NCBI GenBank assembly: GCA_035765415.1
Contig: DASTXR010000088.1
Span: 86,429-150,428, forward strand
DNA length: 64,000 nt
Reading direction: 5' to 3'
DNA from: CADEED01 sp035765415
GTDB taxonomy: Bacteria; Pseudomonadota; Gammaproteobacteria; Steroidobacterales; Steroidobacteraceae
Each line of letters opens with the position of its first letter. Within the stretch, counting starts at the first letter, position 1. A program made the translations under genes and the position numbers. Positions 24,138 to 32,407 of the stretch are shown here, in pieces. The notes under the pieces are model-generated. The model was not told the DNA's origin. It worked only from the letters and a program-made list of their open reading frames with translations, and searched no databases.

Positions 24138-26540
24138 GTGGCCACGCAAACCCCTTCCGTGGCGGCGACGCTCGAGAGACTGATCTTCGGTCACCGGATC
24201 CTCATCGTCATCGTGTTCGCGCTGCTGACCGCCGGCCTCACGCTGGTGGCGGTGCGCGGCCTGCACATCGACGCCTCGTTCACCAAGCAGCTGCCGCTCA
24301 AACACGAGTACATGCAGACCTTCGTGAAACACCAGGCGGAGTTCGGCGGCGCCAATCGCGTGCTGATCGCCCTGGTGGCGCGCGACGGCAACATGTTCAC
24401 GCCCCAGTTCTTCGACGCGCTCAAGAAGGCCACCGACGAAGTGCTGGTCATGGACGGCATCGATCGCGGCCGCGTGCAGTCGCTGTTCACGCCCAACGTG
24501 CGCTACATGGAGGTGGTCGAGGACGGCATCGAGGCCGGCAACGTGGTCGACTCGGAGTTCGTGCCGACGGCCGAAGCGCTGGCCAAGGTGCGCGAGAACA
24601 TCCTCAAGGCGGGAATCCGCGGCCGGCTGGTGGCCAACGATTTCTCCGGCGCGCTGGTCTCGGCCATCGTGCTCGAGAAGGACGCCACCGGCAAACCCAT
24701 CGACCCCATCGAAGTGGCGCGCGCGCTCGAAAGCCGCGTACGCGATCTCATCCAGGGCAGCGATGTGCTGGTGCAGGCGCAGGGCTCGGGCGTCGACGTG
24801 CACATGATCGGCTTCGCCAAGGTGGTGGGCGATATCGCCGACGGCGCGATGTCGGTCATCGTGTTCGCCATCGCCACCATTCTGCTCACGCTGCTGGCGG
24901 TCTGGTATTACGTGCAGTCGCTGAAAGTGGCGGTGGTGCCCATCGCCTGCTCCATCGTCGCGGTGACGTGGCAGCTCGGCACGCTGGTGCTGCTCGGCTA
25001 CGGCATCGATCCGCTGGGCCTGCTCGTGCCGTTCCTCATCTTCGCGATCGGCGTGTCGCACGGCGTGCAGAAGATCAGCGCGGTCAAGGAAGCCGCGGTC
25101 GCCGGCCTCGGCAGCATGGATGCCGCGCGGCAGACGTTCCGGCAATTGCTGATGCCGGCCATCATCGCGCTGCTGGCCGATCTCGTCGGCTTCATCACCA
25201 TCCTGCTGATTCCCGTGCAGGTGGTGCAGGAGATGGCCATCACCGCCAGCATCGGCGTGGCCATCGTCATCCTCACGGATCTCATCCTGTTGCCCGTGCT
25301 CGTGTCCTGGGTGACCTGGGATGATCAATACAAGTCGCGAGTGGAGATACGCCAGGAAAAGCTCGCGCGACAGTGGAAGTCGCTGGCGCGCATCACCGAG
25401 CGCAAGCCCGCGGCCATCATCATCGGCATCGCGGTGTTGTTAGCCATCTTCGGCGTCTGGAAGGGGCGCGAAACCCCCATCGGCGACACGCAGGCGGGCG
25501 TGCCCGAGCTGCGCGCCGATTCGCGCTACAACCGCGACAGCAACATCATCACCAACAAGTTCTCGATCGGTGTCGACATCCTCACGGTGATCGTGGAGAC
25601 GAAGGAGCCGACCTGCACCAGCCACGAGCTCATGACTGCCGTCGACACCTTCGCGTGGAAGATGCGCAACGTGGATGGCGTGCAGGAGGTGATGGCGCTG
25701 CCCATCGTCGCCAAGATTGCCATCGCCGGCTGGAACGAAGGCAGCCTGAAGTGGCGCAACATTCCGCGCGAGCCCAACCAGCTCACGCAGTCGACGCGGT
25801 ACATCGAGACCAGCACCGGCCTGCTGAACGCGGATTGCAACGTGATTCCCGTGATGCTGTTCCTGCGCGATCACAAGGCGGCCACCATCGAAAGGGTGGT
25901 GGGCGAGGTGAAGGCATGGCGCGAGGCGAATGCATTGCCCGGCGCCACGTTCAACCTGGCCACCGGCAACGTCGGCGTGATGGCCGCCACCAACGAGGAA
26001 GTGAAGGCCAAGGAATATCCCATCCTCGGATGGGTTTTCGCCGCGGTCATCCTGATGTGTCTGCTGACGTTCCGCAGCGTGCTGGGCACGGTGCTGGTGT
26101 TCCTGCCGCTCGCGCTGGTGTCCATCCTGGTCTACGCGGTGATGGCTATCGTCGGCATCGGCCTCAAGGTGAACACGCTGCCCATGGTGGCGCTGGGCGC
26201 CGGCATCGGCGTCGACTACGGCATCTACCTCTGGAGCCGCATGCAGGAATACCTGCGCGCCGGCGACACCGTGCACCAGGCCTTCGAGAAGACCATGCGC
26301 GTGACCGGGGCCAGCATCATCTTCACCGGCATCACGCTGGCCATCGGCGTGGTCACCTGGGTGTTCTCGCCGCTGCAGTTCCAGGCGGACATCGGCATCA
26401 TGCTCACGTTCATGTTCTTCGTGAACATGCTGGGCGCCATCATCCTGCTGCCCGCGCTGGCAGCGTGGTTCGTAAAGGGGGCAGCCCCCATTTCCCAGCA
26501 AAAGGGGTCAACCCTCGGTGCTACGGGGAATGAACCCTGA
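24138..26540 (+). CDS. MMPL/RND superfamily transporter, with repeat-derived C-terminus
   Basis: 800 residues of an MMPL-type RND transporter: membrane segment at about 20-40, a periplasmic loop, segments from about 235 to 410 (with GVSHGVQKISA after TM4), a second half starting near 425, a second loop, and segments from about 630 to 775, with LGAGIGVDYGIYLWSRM in the second sterol-sensing-like motif. Such proteins export lipids or other hydrophobic molecules. The GTG start lies 2 bases after the YCF48 stop. The final 21 residues, beginning KGAAPISQQKGS, are encoded by a dispersed DNA repeat (26476-26510) and the unique spacer after it, so the tail is not ancestral. Confidence 0.9.
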   Translation: MATQTPSVAATLERLIFGHRILIVIVFALLTAGLTLVAVRGLHIDASFTKQLPLKHEYMQTFVKHQAEFGGANRVLIALVARDGNMFTPQFFDALKKATDEVLVMDGIDRGRVQSLFTPNVRYMEVVEDGIEAGNVVDSEFVPTAEALAKVRENILKAGIRGRLVANDFSGALVSAIVLEKDATGKPIDPIEVARALESRVRDLIQGSDVLVQAQGSGVDVHMIGFAKVVGDIADGAMSVIVFAIATILLTLLAVWYYVQSLKVAVVPIACSIVAVTWQLGTLVLLGYGIDPLGLLVPFLIFAIGVSHGVQKISAVKEAAVAGLGSMDAARQTFRQLLMPAIIALLADLVGFITILLIPVQVVQEMAITASIGVAIVILTDLILLPVLVSWVTWDDQYKSRVEIRQEKLARQWKSLARITERKPAAIIIGIAVLLAIFGVWKGRETPIGDTQAGVPELRADSRYNRDSNIITNKFSIGVDILTVIVETKEPTCTSHELMTAVDTFAWKMRNVDGVQEVMALPIVAKIAIAGWNEGSLKWRNIPREPNQLTQSTRYIETSTGLLNADCNVIPVMLFLRDHKAATIERVVGEVKAWREANALPGATFNLATGNVGVMAATNEEVKAKEYPILGWVFAAVILMCLLTFRSVLGTVLVFLPLALVSILVYAVMAIVGIGLKVNTLPMVALGAGIGVDYGIYLWSRMQEYLRAGDTVHQAFEKTMRVTGASIIFTGITLAIGVVTWVFSPLQFQADIGIMLTFMFFVNMLGAIILLPALAAWFVKGAAPISQQKGSTLGATGNEP
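26476..26510 (+). repeat. Dispersed repeat, left copy of an inverted pair (inside the MMPL 3' end)
   Basis: AGGGGGCAGCCCCC, then ATTTCCCAGCAAAAGGGGTCA, read in frame as the end of the MMPL protein. It is the reverse complement of 26558-26591 with about two mismatches in 35 bases, with 47 bases of unique sequence between them. Confidence 0.85.
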
Positions 26541-26557
26541 AACGTGCGTTCGAGGAC

Positions 26558-26591
26558 TGACCCCTTTTGCTAGGAAATGGGGGCTGCCCCC
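26558..26591 (-). repeat. Dispersed repeat, right copy of the inverted pair, abutting the decarboxylase ATG
   Basis: On the plus strand it reads TGACCCCTTTTGCTAGG, then AAATGGGGGCTGCCCCC, ending one base before ATG 26592. The only SD-like run (GGGGG, 26579-26583) is one arm of its GGGGGCTGCCCCC hairpin, so the repeat forms the translation-initiation region of the next gene. Confidence 0.85.
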
Positions 26592-28010
26592 ATGACGCCG
26601 GAGGAGTTCCGCCGCGCCGGTCACGAGCTTATAGACTGGATCGCGGACTATCGCGAGCGCGTCGCGCGCGCGGAATTCCCGGTGATGTCGCGCAACGCTC
26701 CCGGCGCGTTGCGCTCGGCGTTGCCCGCGATTCCGCCGCAGGAACCCGAGGATTTCGCCGCCATCCGCCGCGATCTCGACGCGCTCATCCTGCCGGCCTG
26801 CACGCACTGGCAGGACCCGCGATTTCACGGCTACTTCCCGTCGAATGGATTGCCTGCGGCAGTGCTCGGCGACCTGGTGAGCACCGGCCTCGGCCAGCTC
26901 GGGCTCAACTGGCAGGCTAGCCCGGCGCTGACCGAGCTCGAGGAGGTCTGCCTCGACTGGTGGCGGCAGATGTTAGGGCTGTCCGGCCGCTGGTCGGGCG
27001 TGATCCAGGACACCGCTTCCACGGCCACGTTCGTCGCGCTGGTCTGCGCGCGCGAGCGCGCCACCAACCACGCCGCCACGCGCGGCGGCCTGCAGGGCCA
27101 GCCGAGCGCGCTCGTGGTCTACACCTCCGCGCAGGCGCACAGCTCGGTCGAGAAGGCGGCGCTGCTCGCGGGCTTCGGCCGCGAGAATCTGCGCATGGTG
27201 GCCGTCGACGACCACTTCGACATGCGCCCCGACGCGCTGGCCACGGCCATCGCCACCGATCGAGCGGCTGGCCGCGAGCCATGCGCCATCGTCGCGACCT
27301 GCGGCACGACCGCATCGACGGCCTTCGACCCCATCGCCGAAATCGCGCAGATCGCACGCGCGCAGGAGCTGTGGCTGCACGTCGATGCGGCGATGGCGGG
27401 CTCGGCCATGATCCTGCCCGAGTGCCGCCACTTGTGGGACGGCGTGGAAGGCGCCGACTCGCTGGTCGTAAACCCGCACAAGTGGCTCGGCGTGTCGATG
27501 GACTGCTCCACCTACTTCGTCCGCGACTCGCAGTTCCTCGTGCGCGTCATGTCCACCAACCCGAGTTACCTGCAGACCCCGGCCGACGGCACGGTGAAGA
27601 ACTACCGCGACTGGGGGCTGCCGCTCGGCCGACGCATGCGGGCGCTCAAATTGTGGTTCGTGATCCGCGAGCAGGGCGTGAGCGGCCTCATGGCGCGGCT
27701 GCGGCGCGATCTGGCGCACGCGCAATGGCTGGCCGCGGAAATCGCGCGCGCGTCGAACTGGCGGCTCCTGGCGCCCGTGCGCCTGCAGACGCTGGTGGTG
27801 CGGCACGAACCGCCGGGCCTCGACGCTGACGCCGTGGACGCGCATACCCGCGCGTGGTCCGACGCGGTGAACGCTTCGGGCGAAGCCTGCCTGACGCCCG
27901 CGGTCGTCGACGGAAGATGGGCGGTGCGGGTATCGTTCGGCGCCGCCCGCACGGAACACGAACACGTCGTCGACCTGTGGCGGCTCATGCGGCAGAACGC
28001 GAACGCATGA
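26592..28010 (+). CDS. PLP-dependent aromatic-amino-acid-type decarboxylase (group II)
   Basis: 472 residues of the group II pyridoxal-phosphate decarboxylase family (aromatic L-amino acid, Tyr, Trp or similar substrates). The PLP lysine is Lys297 in VNPHKWLGVSMDCS; HVDAAMAGSAMILPECR carries the Asp that contacts the pyridine nitrogen; HWQDPRFHGYFPSNG and QDTASTATF are family blocks. It is close in length to aromatic decarboxylases (about 475-490). Exact substrate is not predictable. ATG 26592 is preferred; ATG 26577 in frame would add five residues encoded by the repeat. The next gene may start at an ATGA overlap or 29 bases downstream. Confidence 0.9.
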   Translation: MTPEEFRRAGHELIDWIADYRERVARAEFPVMSRNAPGALRSALPAIPPQEPEDFAAIRRDLDALILPACTHWQDPRFHGYFPSNGLPAAVLGDLVSTGLGQLGLNWQASPALTELEEVCLDWWRQMLGLSGRWSGVIQDTASTATFVALVCARERATNHAATRGGLQGQPSALVVYTSAQAHSSVEKAALLAGFGRENLRMVAVDDHFDMRPDALATAIATDRAAGREPCAIVATCGTTASTAFDPIAEIAQIARAQELWLHVDAAMAGSAMILPECRHLWDGVEGADSLVVNPHKWLGVSMDCSTYFVRDSQFLVRVMSTNPSYLQTPADGTVKNYRDWGLPLGRRMRALKLWFVIREQGVSGLMARLRRDLAHAQWLAAEIARASNWRLLAPVRLQTLVVRHEPPGLDADAVDAHTRAWSDAVNASGEACLTPAVVDGRWAVRVSFGAARTEHEHVVDLWRLMRQNANA

Positions 28011-28039
28011 CGGAAAGAATCCAAGGGAGCAACTCAAAC

Positions 28040-29008
28040 ATGTACACGAAGATCCTGTTTGCGGCCGTCATCGCGGCATTGGCTGCGGGCACCGCCTCGC
28101 CGGCGCTGGCGCAGGCCACCGCGCCGACTCCTGCCCAGACTCCGCCGCCGCCCATGCCGGCGCCGCCGGACGTGAAGATCGAAACCATCAATGTCGCGCC
28201 GGGCATCTACATGCTGATGGGCCGCGGCGGGAACATCGGGCTCACGGTCGGCGTGGATGGCGCCGCCATCATCGACGACCAGTTCGCCGACATGGCGCCG
28301 AAGATCCGCGCCGCGGTCGCGATGCTCTCGGACCGGCCGGTGCACTTCGTGATCAACACCCACCTGCATGGCGATCACACCGGCGGCAACGATGCCTTCG
28401 GCAAGGCGGGCGCCACGATCATCGCGCATGAAAACGTGCGCAAGCGCCTCGGCTCGCCGCAGGTGAACCCGTCGACCAACGCGCCCATCGAGGCGCGGGC
28501 GCGCGAAGCGTTGCCGGTGATCACGTTCGCCAATTCGGCCACGCTGCATTTCAACGACGACGACCTGCAGTTCACGCACCTGCCGAACGCGCACACGGAA
28601 ACGGACATCGTCATCCGGTTCCGCAAGGCCAATGTGCTGCACATGGGCGACTGTTTCACCGGCACGTTCCCGTTCATCGACGGCAATACCGGCGGCACGC
28701 TCGATGGCCTCATCCGCGGGCACGAATCCGTGCTGGCGACCGTGGACGACAACACCAGGATCATCCGCGGGCACGGGCCGCTCGGGAACAAGGCGGAGCT
28801 GCAGGCGTACCACGACATGCTGGTGGTGGTCCGCGACCGCGTGGCGAAGCTGGTCAGGGCCGGCAAGAGCCAGGACGACGTGGTCGCCGCGCGCCCGACG
28901 AAAGAGTTCGAGGAAAAATACGGCGGCGCCAATTTCAACGCGGCGCAGTGGATAGGCCGCGCGTACGTCGACCAGAAGATCGCGCTGGAAAAGCGCAAAA
29001 AGAAGTAG
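28040..29008 (+). CDS. Secreted metallo-beta-lactamase-fold hydrolase
   Basis: 322 residues with a signal peptide (cleavage near ALA-QATA), a Pro-rich linker, and an MBL-fold domain. Zinc ligands are HLHGDH (His108, His110, Asp112, His113), His185 in NAHTETD and His245 in RGHGPLG; Asp in HMGDCF would bridge the metals. It belongs to the cyclase/quinoprotein-relay-like group rather than to true lactamases, so antibiotic resistance should not be assumed. ATG 28040 has AAGGGAG about 10 bases upstream and starts the signal peptide; an in-frame ATG at 28007 overlaps the previous stop. A 212-base stretch without genes follows. Confidence 0.9.
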   Translation: MYTKILFAAVIAALAAGTASPALAQATAPTPAQTPPPPMPAPPDVKIETINVAPGIYMLMGRGGNIGLTVGVDGAAIIDDQFADMAPKIRAAVAMLSDRPVHFVINTHLHGDHTGGNDAFGKAGATIIAHENVRKRLGSPQVNPSTNAPIEARAREALPVITFANSATLHFNDDDLQFTHLPNAHTETDIVIRFRKANVLHMGDCFTGTFPFIDGNTGGTLDGLIRGHESVLATVDDNTRIIRGHGPLGNKAELQAYHDMLVVVRDRVAKLVRAGKSQDDVVAARPTKEFEEKYGGANFNAAQWIGRAYVDQKIALEKRKKK

Positions 29009-29220
29009 ACAGGCCCGGGTGGTGCGCCGCTTTGCCGGCGCCCGCCTTCCGGGAATCCCCTATGTGCGCCGCGTTGCGCGCCGATTCGGTGCAACATAAC
29101 GCGGCATCGCGCGGGCTTTTCGCTCAATCGCTCTTCAAGCGGTGGCATCCGGCTATAGACAGCGAATTACGGGCTGGTAAAACGGCTGGCGCAACACGTA
29201 TTTCTGCGCCCGAGAGAGGC

Positions 29221-29712
29221 ATGAAGGATTCCAGGACCACCGCGAAGAAGTTGTTAGACCTGCCGTACGCGCCCGAGGCCGAGCAGTATCTCGATGAGCT
29301 CGAACGCAGCGGACAGTTCCGCATCGGCGTCGAAGCGGAAATCGAGGACACCGAAACCGGCGAGTCGTCGGCCGGCAACGACTACGGCTGGGGCCGCGGT
29401 TCCGGCAGCGTCTCGATCCAGGACTGGTGGACGTCCGGACGCGTGTCGCTGCTCGTCGGTCCGGGCATTGCGCCCGGCGACATCACGCTGGCGCGCGTCA
29501 ACGATTCCCTGGTGATGCGCACGCAGGATGGCCTCGATCGGCTGGTGCTCGAGGGTTACCTCGGCTTGATTCCCGACGCATCGACGCTGCGCATCGTCTT
29601 CAGCGACGGCAACACCTGGTCGGGCACGGACCTGCTGGCGCGTATCGGCAGCTGGATCACGCAGGCCGATTCGGACCAGTCCGCTCCGCCCGGGTCCGCG
29701 CCTAACCACTAG
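29221..29712 (+). CDS. Lone haemolysin-type calcium-binding-related domain protein
   Basis: 163 residues, no signal peptide. The region from about 95 to 150 (LARVNDSLVMRTQDGLDRL, LEGYLGLIPDASTLRIVFSDG, NTWSGTDLLARIGS) resembles the HCBP-related domain normally found as many copies between calcium-binding GGxGxDxLx repeats in huge RTX-like proteins. Here it stands alone with an acidic Gly/Ser-rich region before it. Start ATG 29221 follows GAGAGAGGC. A TATAGA at 29154-29159 could be a -10 element. The stop is one base from the convergent TfpX/TfpZ stop. Function unknown. Confidence 0.6.
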   Translation: MKDSRTTAKKLLDLPYAPEAEQYLDELERSGQFRIGVEAEIEDTETGESSAGNDYGWGRGSGSVSIQDWWTSGRVSLLVGPGIAPGDITLARVNDSLVMRTQDGLDRLVLEGYLGLIPDASTLRIVFSDGNTWSGTDLLARIGSWITQADSDQSAPPGSAPNH

Positions 29713-29713
29713 T

Positions 29714-30469
29714 TCAGTACGGATCGAAGTCGAAGTACGCGACGGGTTTGCCGTCGTCGTTGTCGATCAGCGCGGTCCAGAATCCCTTGCGATGGTGAAC
29801 CGGCAACCAGCGGACGCGCTCCGCGGGGATGGCGACGTCGCGCATCGCCGCTTCCAGCAGCGGCCTGCTGTCCGGCTTCCTCTGCGCGAGCGCCTCGATC
29901 GGCTTGGCGCGCGCGCGAATGTTCGCGAGCTGCGATTCATAGGAGACGAAGAACTTCGGCCGCATGTGCTCCTCGTTGCCCGACAGGGCCTGGAACACGG
30001 CATCGTTGCGCTCGGACGGAGGCACCACGACCGCGACGTAGCGCGGCCCGGTGAGCGACAGAGTGCGGTATGCCGGGTCGAGCGCGGCGGCCAGTTCGTT
30101 TTCCTGGATGTCACGCGCGGTGACGATCTCGAGCCGGTCAGCGCTGAACGCCACGTAGACAGGGCGGGTTCCCGCGACGATGGTCACGCCATAGACGAGC
30201 GCGGCGATCTGCACGGTGCCGACGACGGCATAGTCGATGATGAGCTCGCGCCGCGACTTGCGGCTGTTGTAGATCACCAGTGACAGCAATGGGCCGAGCG
30301 CAAGATCGCAGCCCACGACCAGCATGAACAGCTCGGTGCCGCCGATCATGGTCTGCAGCGGATCGGGGAACCACACCAGGAAAATGAGCGCGGCCGCGAT
30401 GGCCGCCAGCACCAGCGTCACCAGGAAGTGGATCGCCGTTGCCAGGAATTTTTCGCGCCATACGATCAT
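29714..30469 (-). CDS. TfpX/TfpZ-type pilin accessory membrane protein (orphan)
   Basis: 251 residues with four hydrophobic segments in the first 120 residues (HFLVTLVLAAIAAALIFLVW, a GGTELFMLVVGCDLALGPLLSL block, and two more), followed by a soluble C-terminal domain starting near RPVYVAFSADRLEIVTARD. That sequence is typical of the TfpX/TfpZ family, which helps a major type IV pilin reach the surface and is normally encoded beside the pilin. No pilin gene is visible here. It starts at ATG 30469, with 11 bases between its start and the arfB stop. Confidence 0.8.
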   Translation of the reverse strand: MIVWREKFLATAIHFLVTLVLAAIAAALIFLVWFPDPLQTMIGGTELFMLVVGCDLALGPLLSLVIYNSRKSRRELIIDYAVVGTVQIAALVYGVTIVAGTRPVYVAFSADRLEIVTARDIQENELAAALDPAYRTLSLTGPRYVAVVVPPSERNDAVFQALSGNEEHMRPKFFVSYESQLANIRARAKPIEALAQRKPDSRPLLEAAMRDVAIPAERVRWLPVHHRKGFWTALIDNDDGKPVAYFDFDPY

Positions 30470-30480
30470 GCGTTGCGTCC

Positions 30481-30906
30481 TCAGTCGTCGAACTTGACCT
30501 TGCTGCGCATGCGCTTGGTGCGCTGCGAACGCGCCTTGCCTTCCAGCCGACGCTCTTTCGATGCGCGCGTGGGCTTGGTCGCGTGCCGCTTCTTCGGCGC
30601 GATCAATGCGCGCCGTACCAGGTCGAGCAGCCGGTCTTCGGCGTCGCGGCGGTTCTGCTCCTGGCTGCGGCTCGACCGGGCGACGATCAGCAACTCGCCC
30701 GCGTCGGTCACGCGTTGTCCGGCCAGCACGCGCAGGCGTGCCTTGACGTCGTCGCGCAGCGTGGCGTTTCGATCGAGCGCGAAACGGAGCTGCACGGCGG
30801 TCGCCACCTTGTTGACGTTCTGCCCGCCGGGCCCGGCGGAACGGATGAAGGCCACTTCGAGATCGCTGTCGGGAATCTCGAGTCCCGGTCGCACTGTGAG
30901 GCTCAT
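30481..30906 (-). CDS. arfB: Alternative ribosome-rescue factor ArfB (YaeJ)
   Basis: Hydrolyses peptidyl-tRNA on stalled non-stop ribosomes. The 141-residue protein has the release-factor GGQ motif (Gly27-Gly28-Gln29 in AGPGGQNVNK) and the long basic C-terminal tail (RKRRATK..., KARSQRTKRMRSK) that enters the empty mRNA channel, so it is a functional ArfB rather than a truncated RF. Its ATG overlaps the mscS stop (ATGA), the last of four coupled junctions in this operon. Confidence 0.93.
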   Translation of the reverse strand: MSLTVRPGLEIPDSDLEVAFIRSAGPGGQNVNKVATAVQLRFALDRNATLRDDVKARLRVLAGQRVTDAGELLIVARSSRSQEQNRRDAEDRLLDLVRRALIAPKKRHATKPTRASKERRLEGKARSQRTKRMRSKVKFDD

Positions 30907-32180
30907 CCCTGGATGACGCGCACGTCGTGCTGCTGCACGGGAATCGTGATGCCGTGTTTCTTGAACAGCCGCCATATCTCGCGGTTGACGTCCGAGCGCA
31001 CGTTGTTGACGCCGTTCATGGGATCGCGGATCCAGAACCGCACTTCGACGCGCATGCCGTAATTCTCGAAGCTCATGAGCCGCGAGACGGGGCCCGGCTC
31101 CTTGAGGATGCGCGGATGGTGCGCGGCGGCATCGAGCAGGACCTGCAGCGCGATCTCCGGATCGTCGGCAAAGCTGATCATGACCGGCAGCCGGATGCGC
31201 ACGCGCTGGTCGGAGTAGCTCCAGTTGATAACCGAGTTGGTGATGAGATTCTGGTTGGGCACCAGCGTTTCGACGCCGTCCCGGTCGCGCACGACGATGT
31301 AGCGGCCGCGCAGCTCCTGCACCCAGCCGAAATTCTCGGTGCTGGTGCCGGTGGTGCCGGTGAAACTGATGACGTCGCCCGGCTTGATGGACTTGTCGAG
31401 CAGCAGCACGAAGCCCGAAACGAAATTGCTGGCGATGGCCTGCAGGCCGAACCCGAGGCCGAGGCCAATGGCGCCGGTGAACAGGCCGAGCACCGTGAGG
31501 TCCACGCCCGAGGCGTTGACGCCTAACAACACTCCGAGGCCGACCAGCAGGAACGTGGAGAACTTGGAGATGCCGATGCGCGTCGAGATCGCCAGGCCCT
31601 CGAGCTTCATGACGCGGCGTTCGATGGTGCGCGCTATCAGGCTGGTGACGATCAGGAACCCGACGATGACGACCAGGCCCTTGAGCAGCGCCCACAGGCT
31701 GAACGTGGCCTTGCCCGGCAGCAGGTCGATGTTGTCGAGCGTGTGCTCGAGCCCGGAGAACCAGCCGAGCACCTGGAACGAGATGATCGCCCAGAGCAGG
31801 AACGTGATCTTCAGTTCCCAGGTGCGGATCCAGCTGTTCGGGCCCAGCGACACGCTCAACACGTGCACGGCAAAGCGCACCAGCACCAGCACCGTGGCGA
31901 GATCCATGGCGATGTCGATGAGCGCGGTGTGCAGGTCGAAACTGGCGAACAGCACGCGCAGCCCGAGGATGAGCAGCAACCCGATGAGCGAGGGCGCCAG
32001 CACCATGCCGGCGACCACGAAACGCTTCGGCCAGCGCTGCAGGTCGTCGCGCGCCGCGACCGGCCGCAGCCAGTTCTTGATGTAGTGCGCGAGGGCAGTG
32101 GCCAGCAGCGCCGACATGAGCAGCGCGAGCACTTCGGCCATTATTTCCGGGGTGGTGAGTTGCTCGAAGAGTTTCTTCAA
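30903..32180 (-). CDS. Small-conductance mechanosensitive channel (MscS family)
   Basis: 425 residues: about six membrane segments, with the pore helix and vestibule entry conserved (LGVLLGVNASGVDLTVLG, FTGAIGLGLGFGLQAIASN) and the MscS beta domain VGDVISFTGTTGTSTENFGW, DGVETLVPNQNLITNSV. It opens under membrane tension to release solutes during osmotic downshock. The start is taken as TTG 32180, whose TTGA overlaps the DUF465 stop and yields the normal amphipathic N-terminus; ATG 32141 is an alternative that would remove 13 residues. Arrangement suggests translation coupled to the gene before it. Confidence 0.9.
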   Translation of the reverse strand: MKKLFEQLTTPEIMAEVLALLMSALLATALAHYIKNWLRPVAARDDLQRWPKRFVVAGMVLAPSLIGLLLILGLRVLFASFDLHTALIDIAMDLATVLVLVRFAVHVLSVSLGPNSWIRTWELKITFLLWAIISFQVLGWFSGLEHTLDNIDLLPGKATFSLWALLKGLVVIVGFLIVTSLIARTIERRVMKLEGLAISTRIGISKFSTFLLVGLGVLLGVNASGVDLTVLGLFTGAIGLGLGFGLQAIASNFVSGFVLLLDKSIKPGDVISFTGTTGTSTENFGWVQELRGRYIVVRDRDGVETLVPNQNLITNSVINWSYSDQRVRIRLPVMISFADDPEIALQVLLDAAAHHPRILKEPGPVSRLMSFENYGMRVEVRFWIRDPMNGVNNVRSDVNREIWRLFKKHGITIPVQQHDVRVIQG

Positions 32181-32407
32181 GCGTTCAAGTCCGGAATGAG
32201 CTCGCTCTCGAGCCGCGTGATCTGGTCCTTGAGTATCAGCTTGCGCTTCTTCAGGCGCTTGAGCTGCAGCTGATCGGTCTGGAAATCGAGCGACAGCCGC
32301 GAGATGACCTCGTCGAGATCGCGATGCGCGATGCGCAGCTCGCGCAGCTTTTCCACGTTCTTGAAGAGCTCGCGGTCGACGTTGTCCTGATCTTCGATTT
32401 CGCTCAT
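32177..32407 (-). CDS. DUF465/YdcH family small helical protein
   Basis: 76 residues, highly charged, predicted to form one or two long helices: LFKNVEKLRELRIAHRDLDE and QLKRLKKRKLILKDQI are typical of the YdcH (DUF465) family, which has no known function. It is joined to both neighbours by overlaps: its ATG overlaps the PHP stop (ATGA), and its TGA overlaps the mscS start (TTGA). Small size and coupling suggest an accessory role for the channel or ribosome. Confidence 0.85.
   Translation of the reverse strand: MSEIEDQDNVDRELFKNVEKLRELRIAHRDLDEVISRLSLDFQTDQLQLKRLKKRKLILKDQITRLESELIPDLNA

Noticed and set aside
28040..29008. Class B beta-lactamase
   Set aside because: The MBL fold is clear, but the motif context fits the broader cyclase/quinoprotein-relay-like group, so resistance is not supported.
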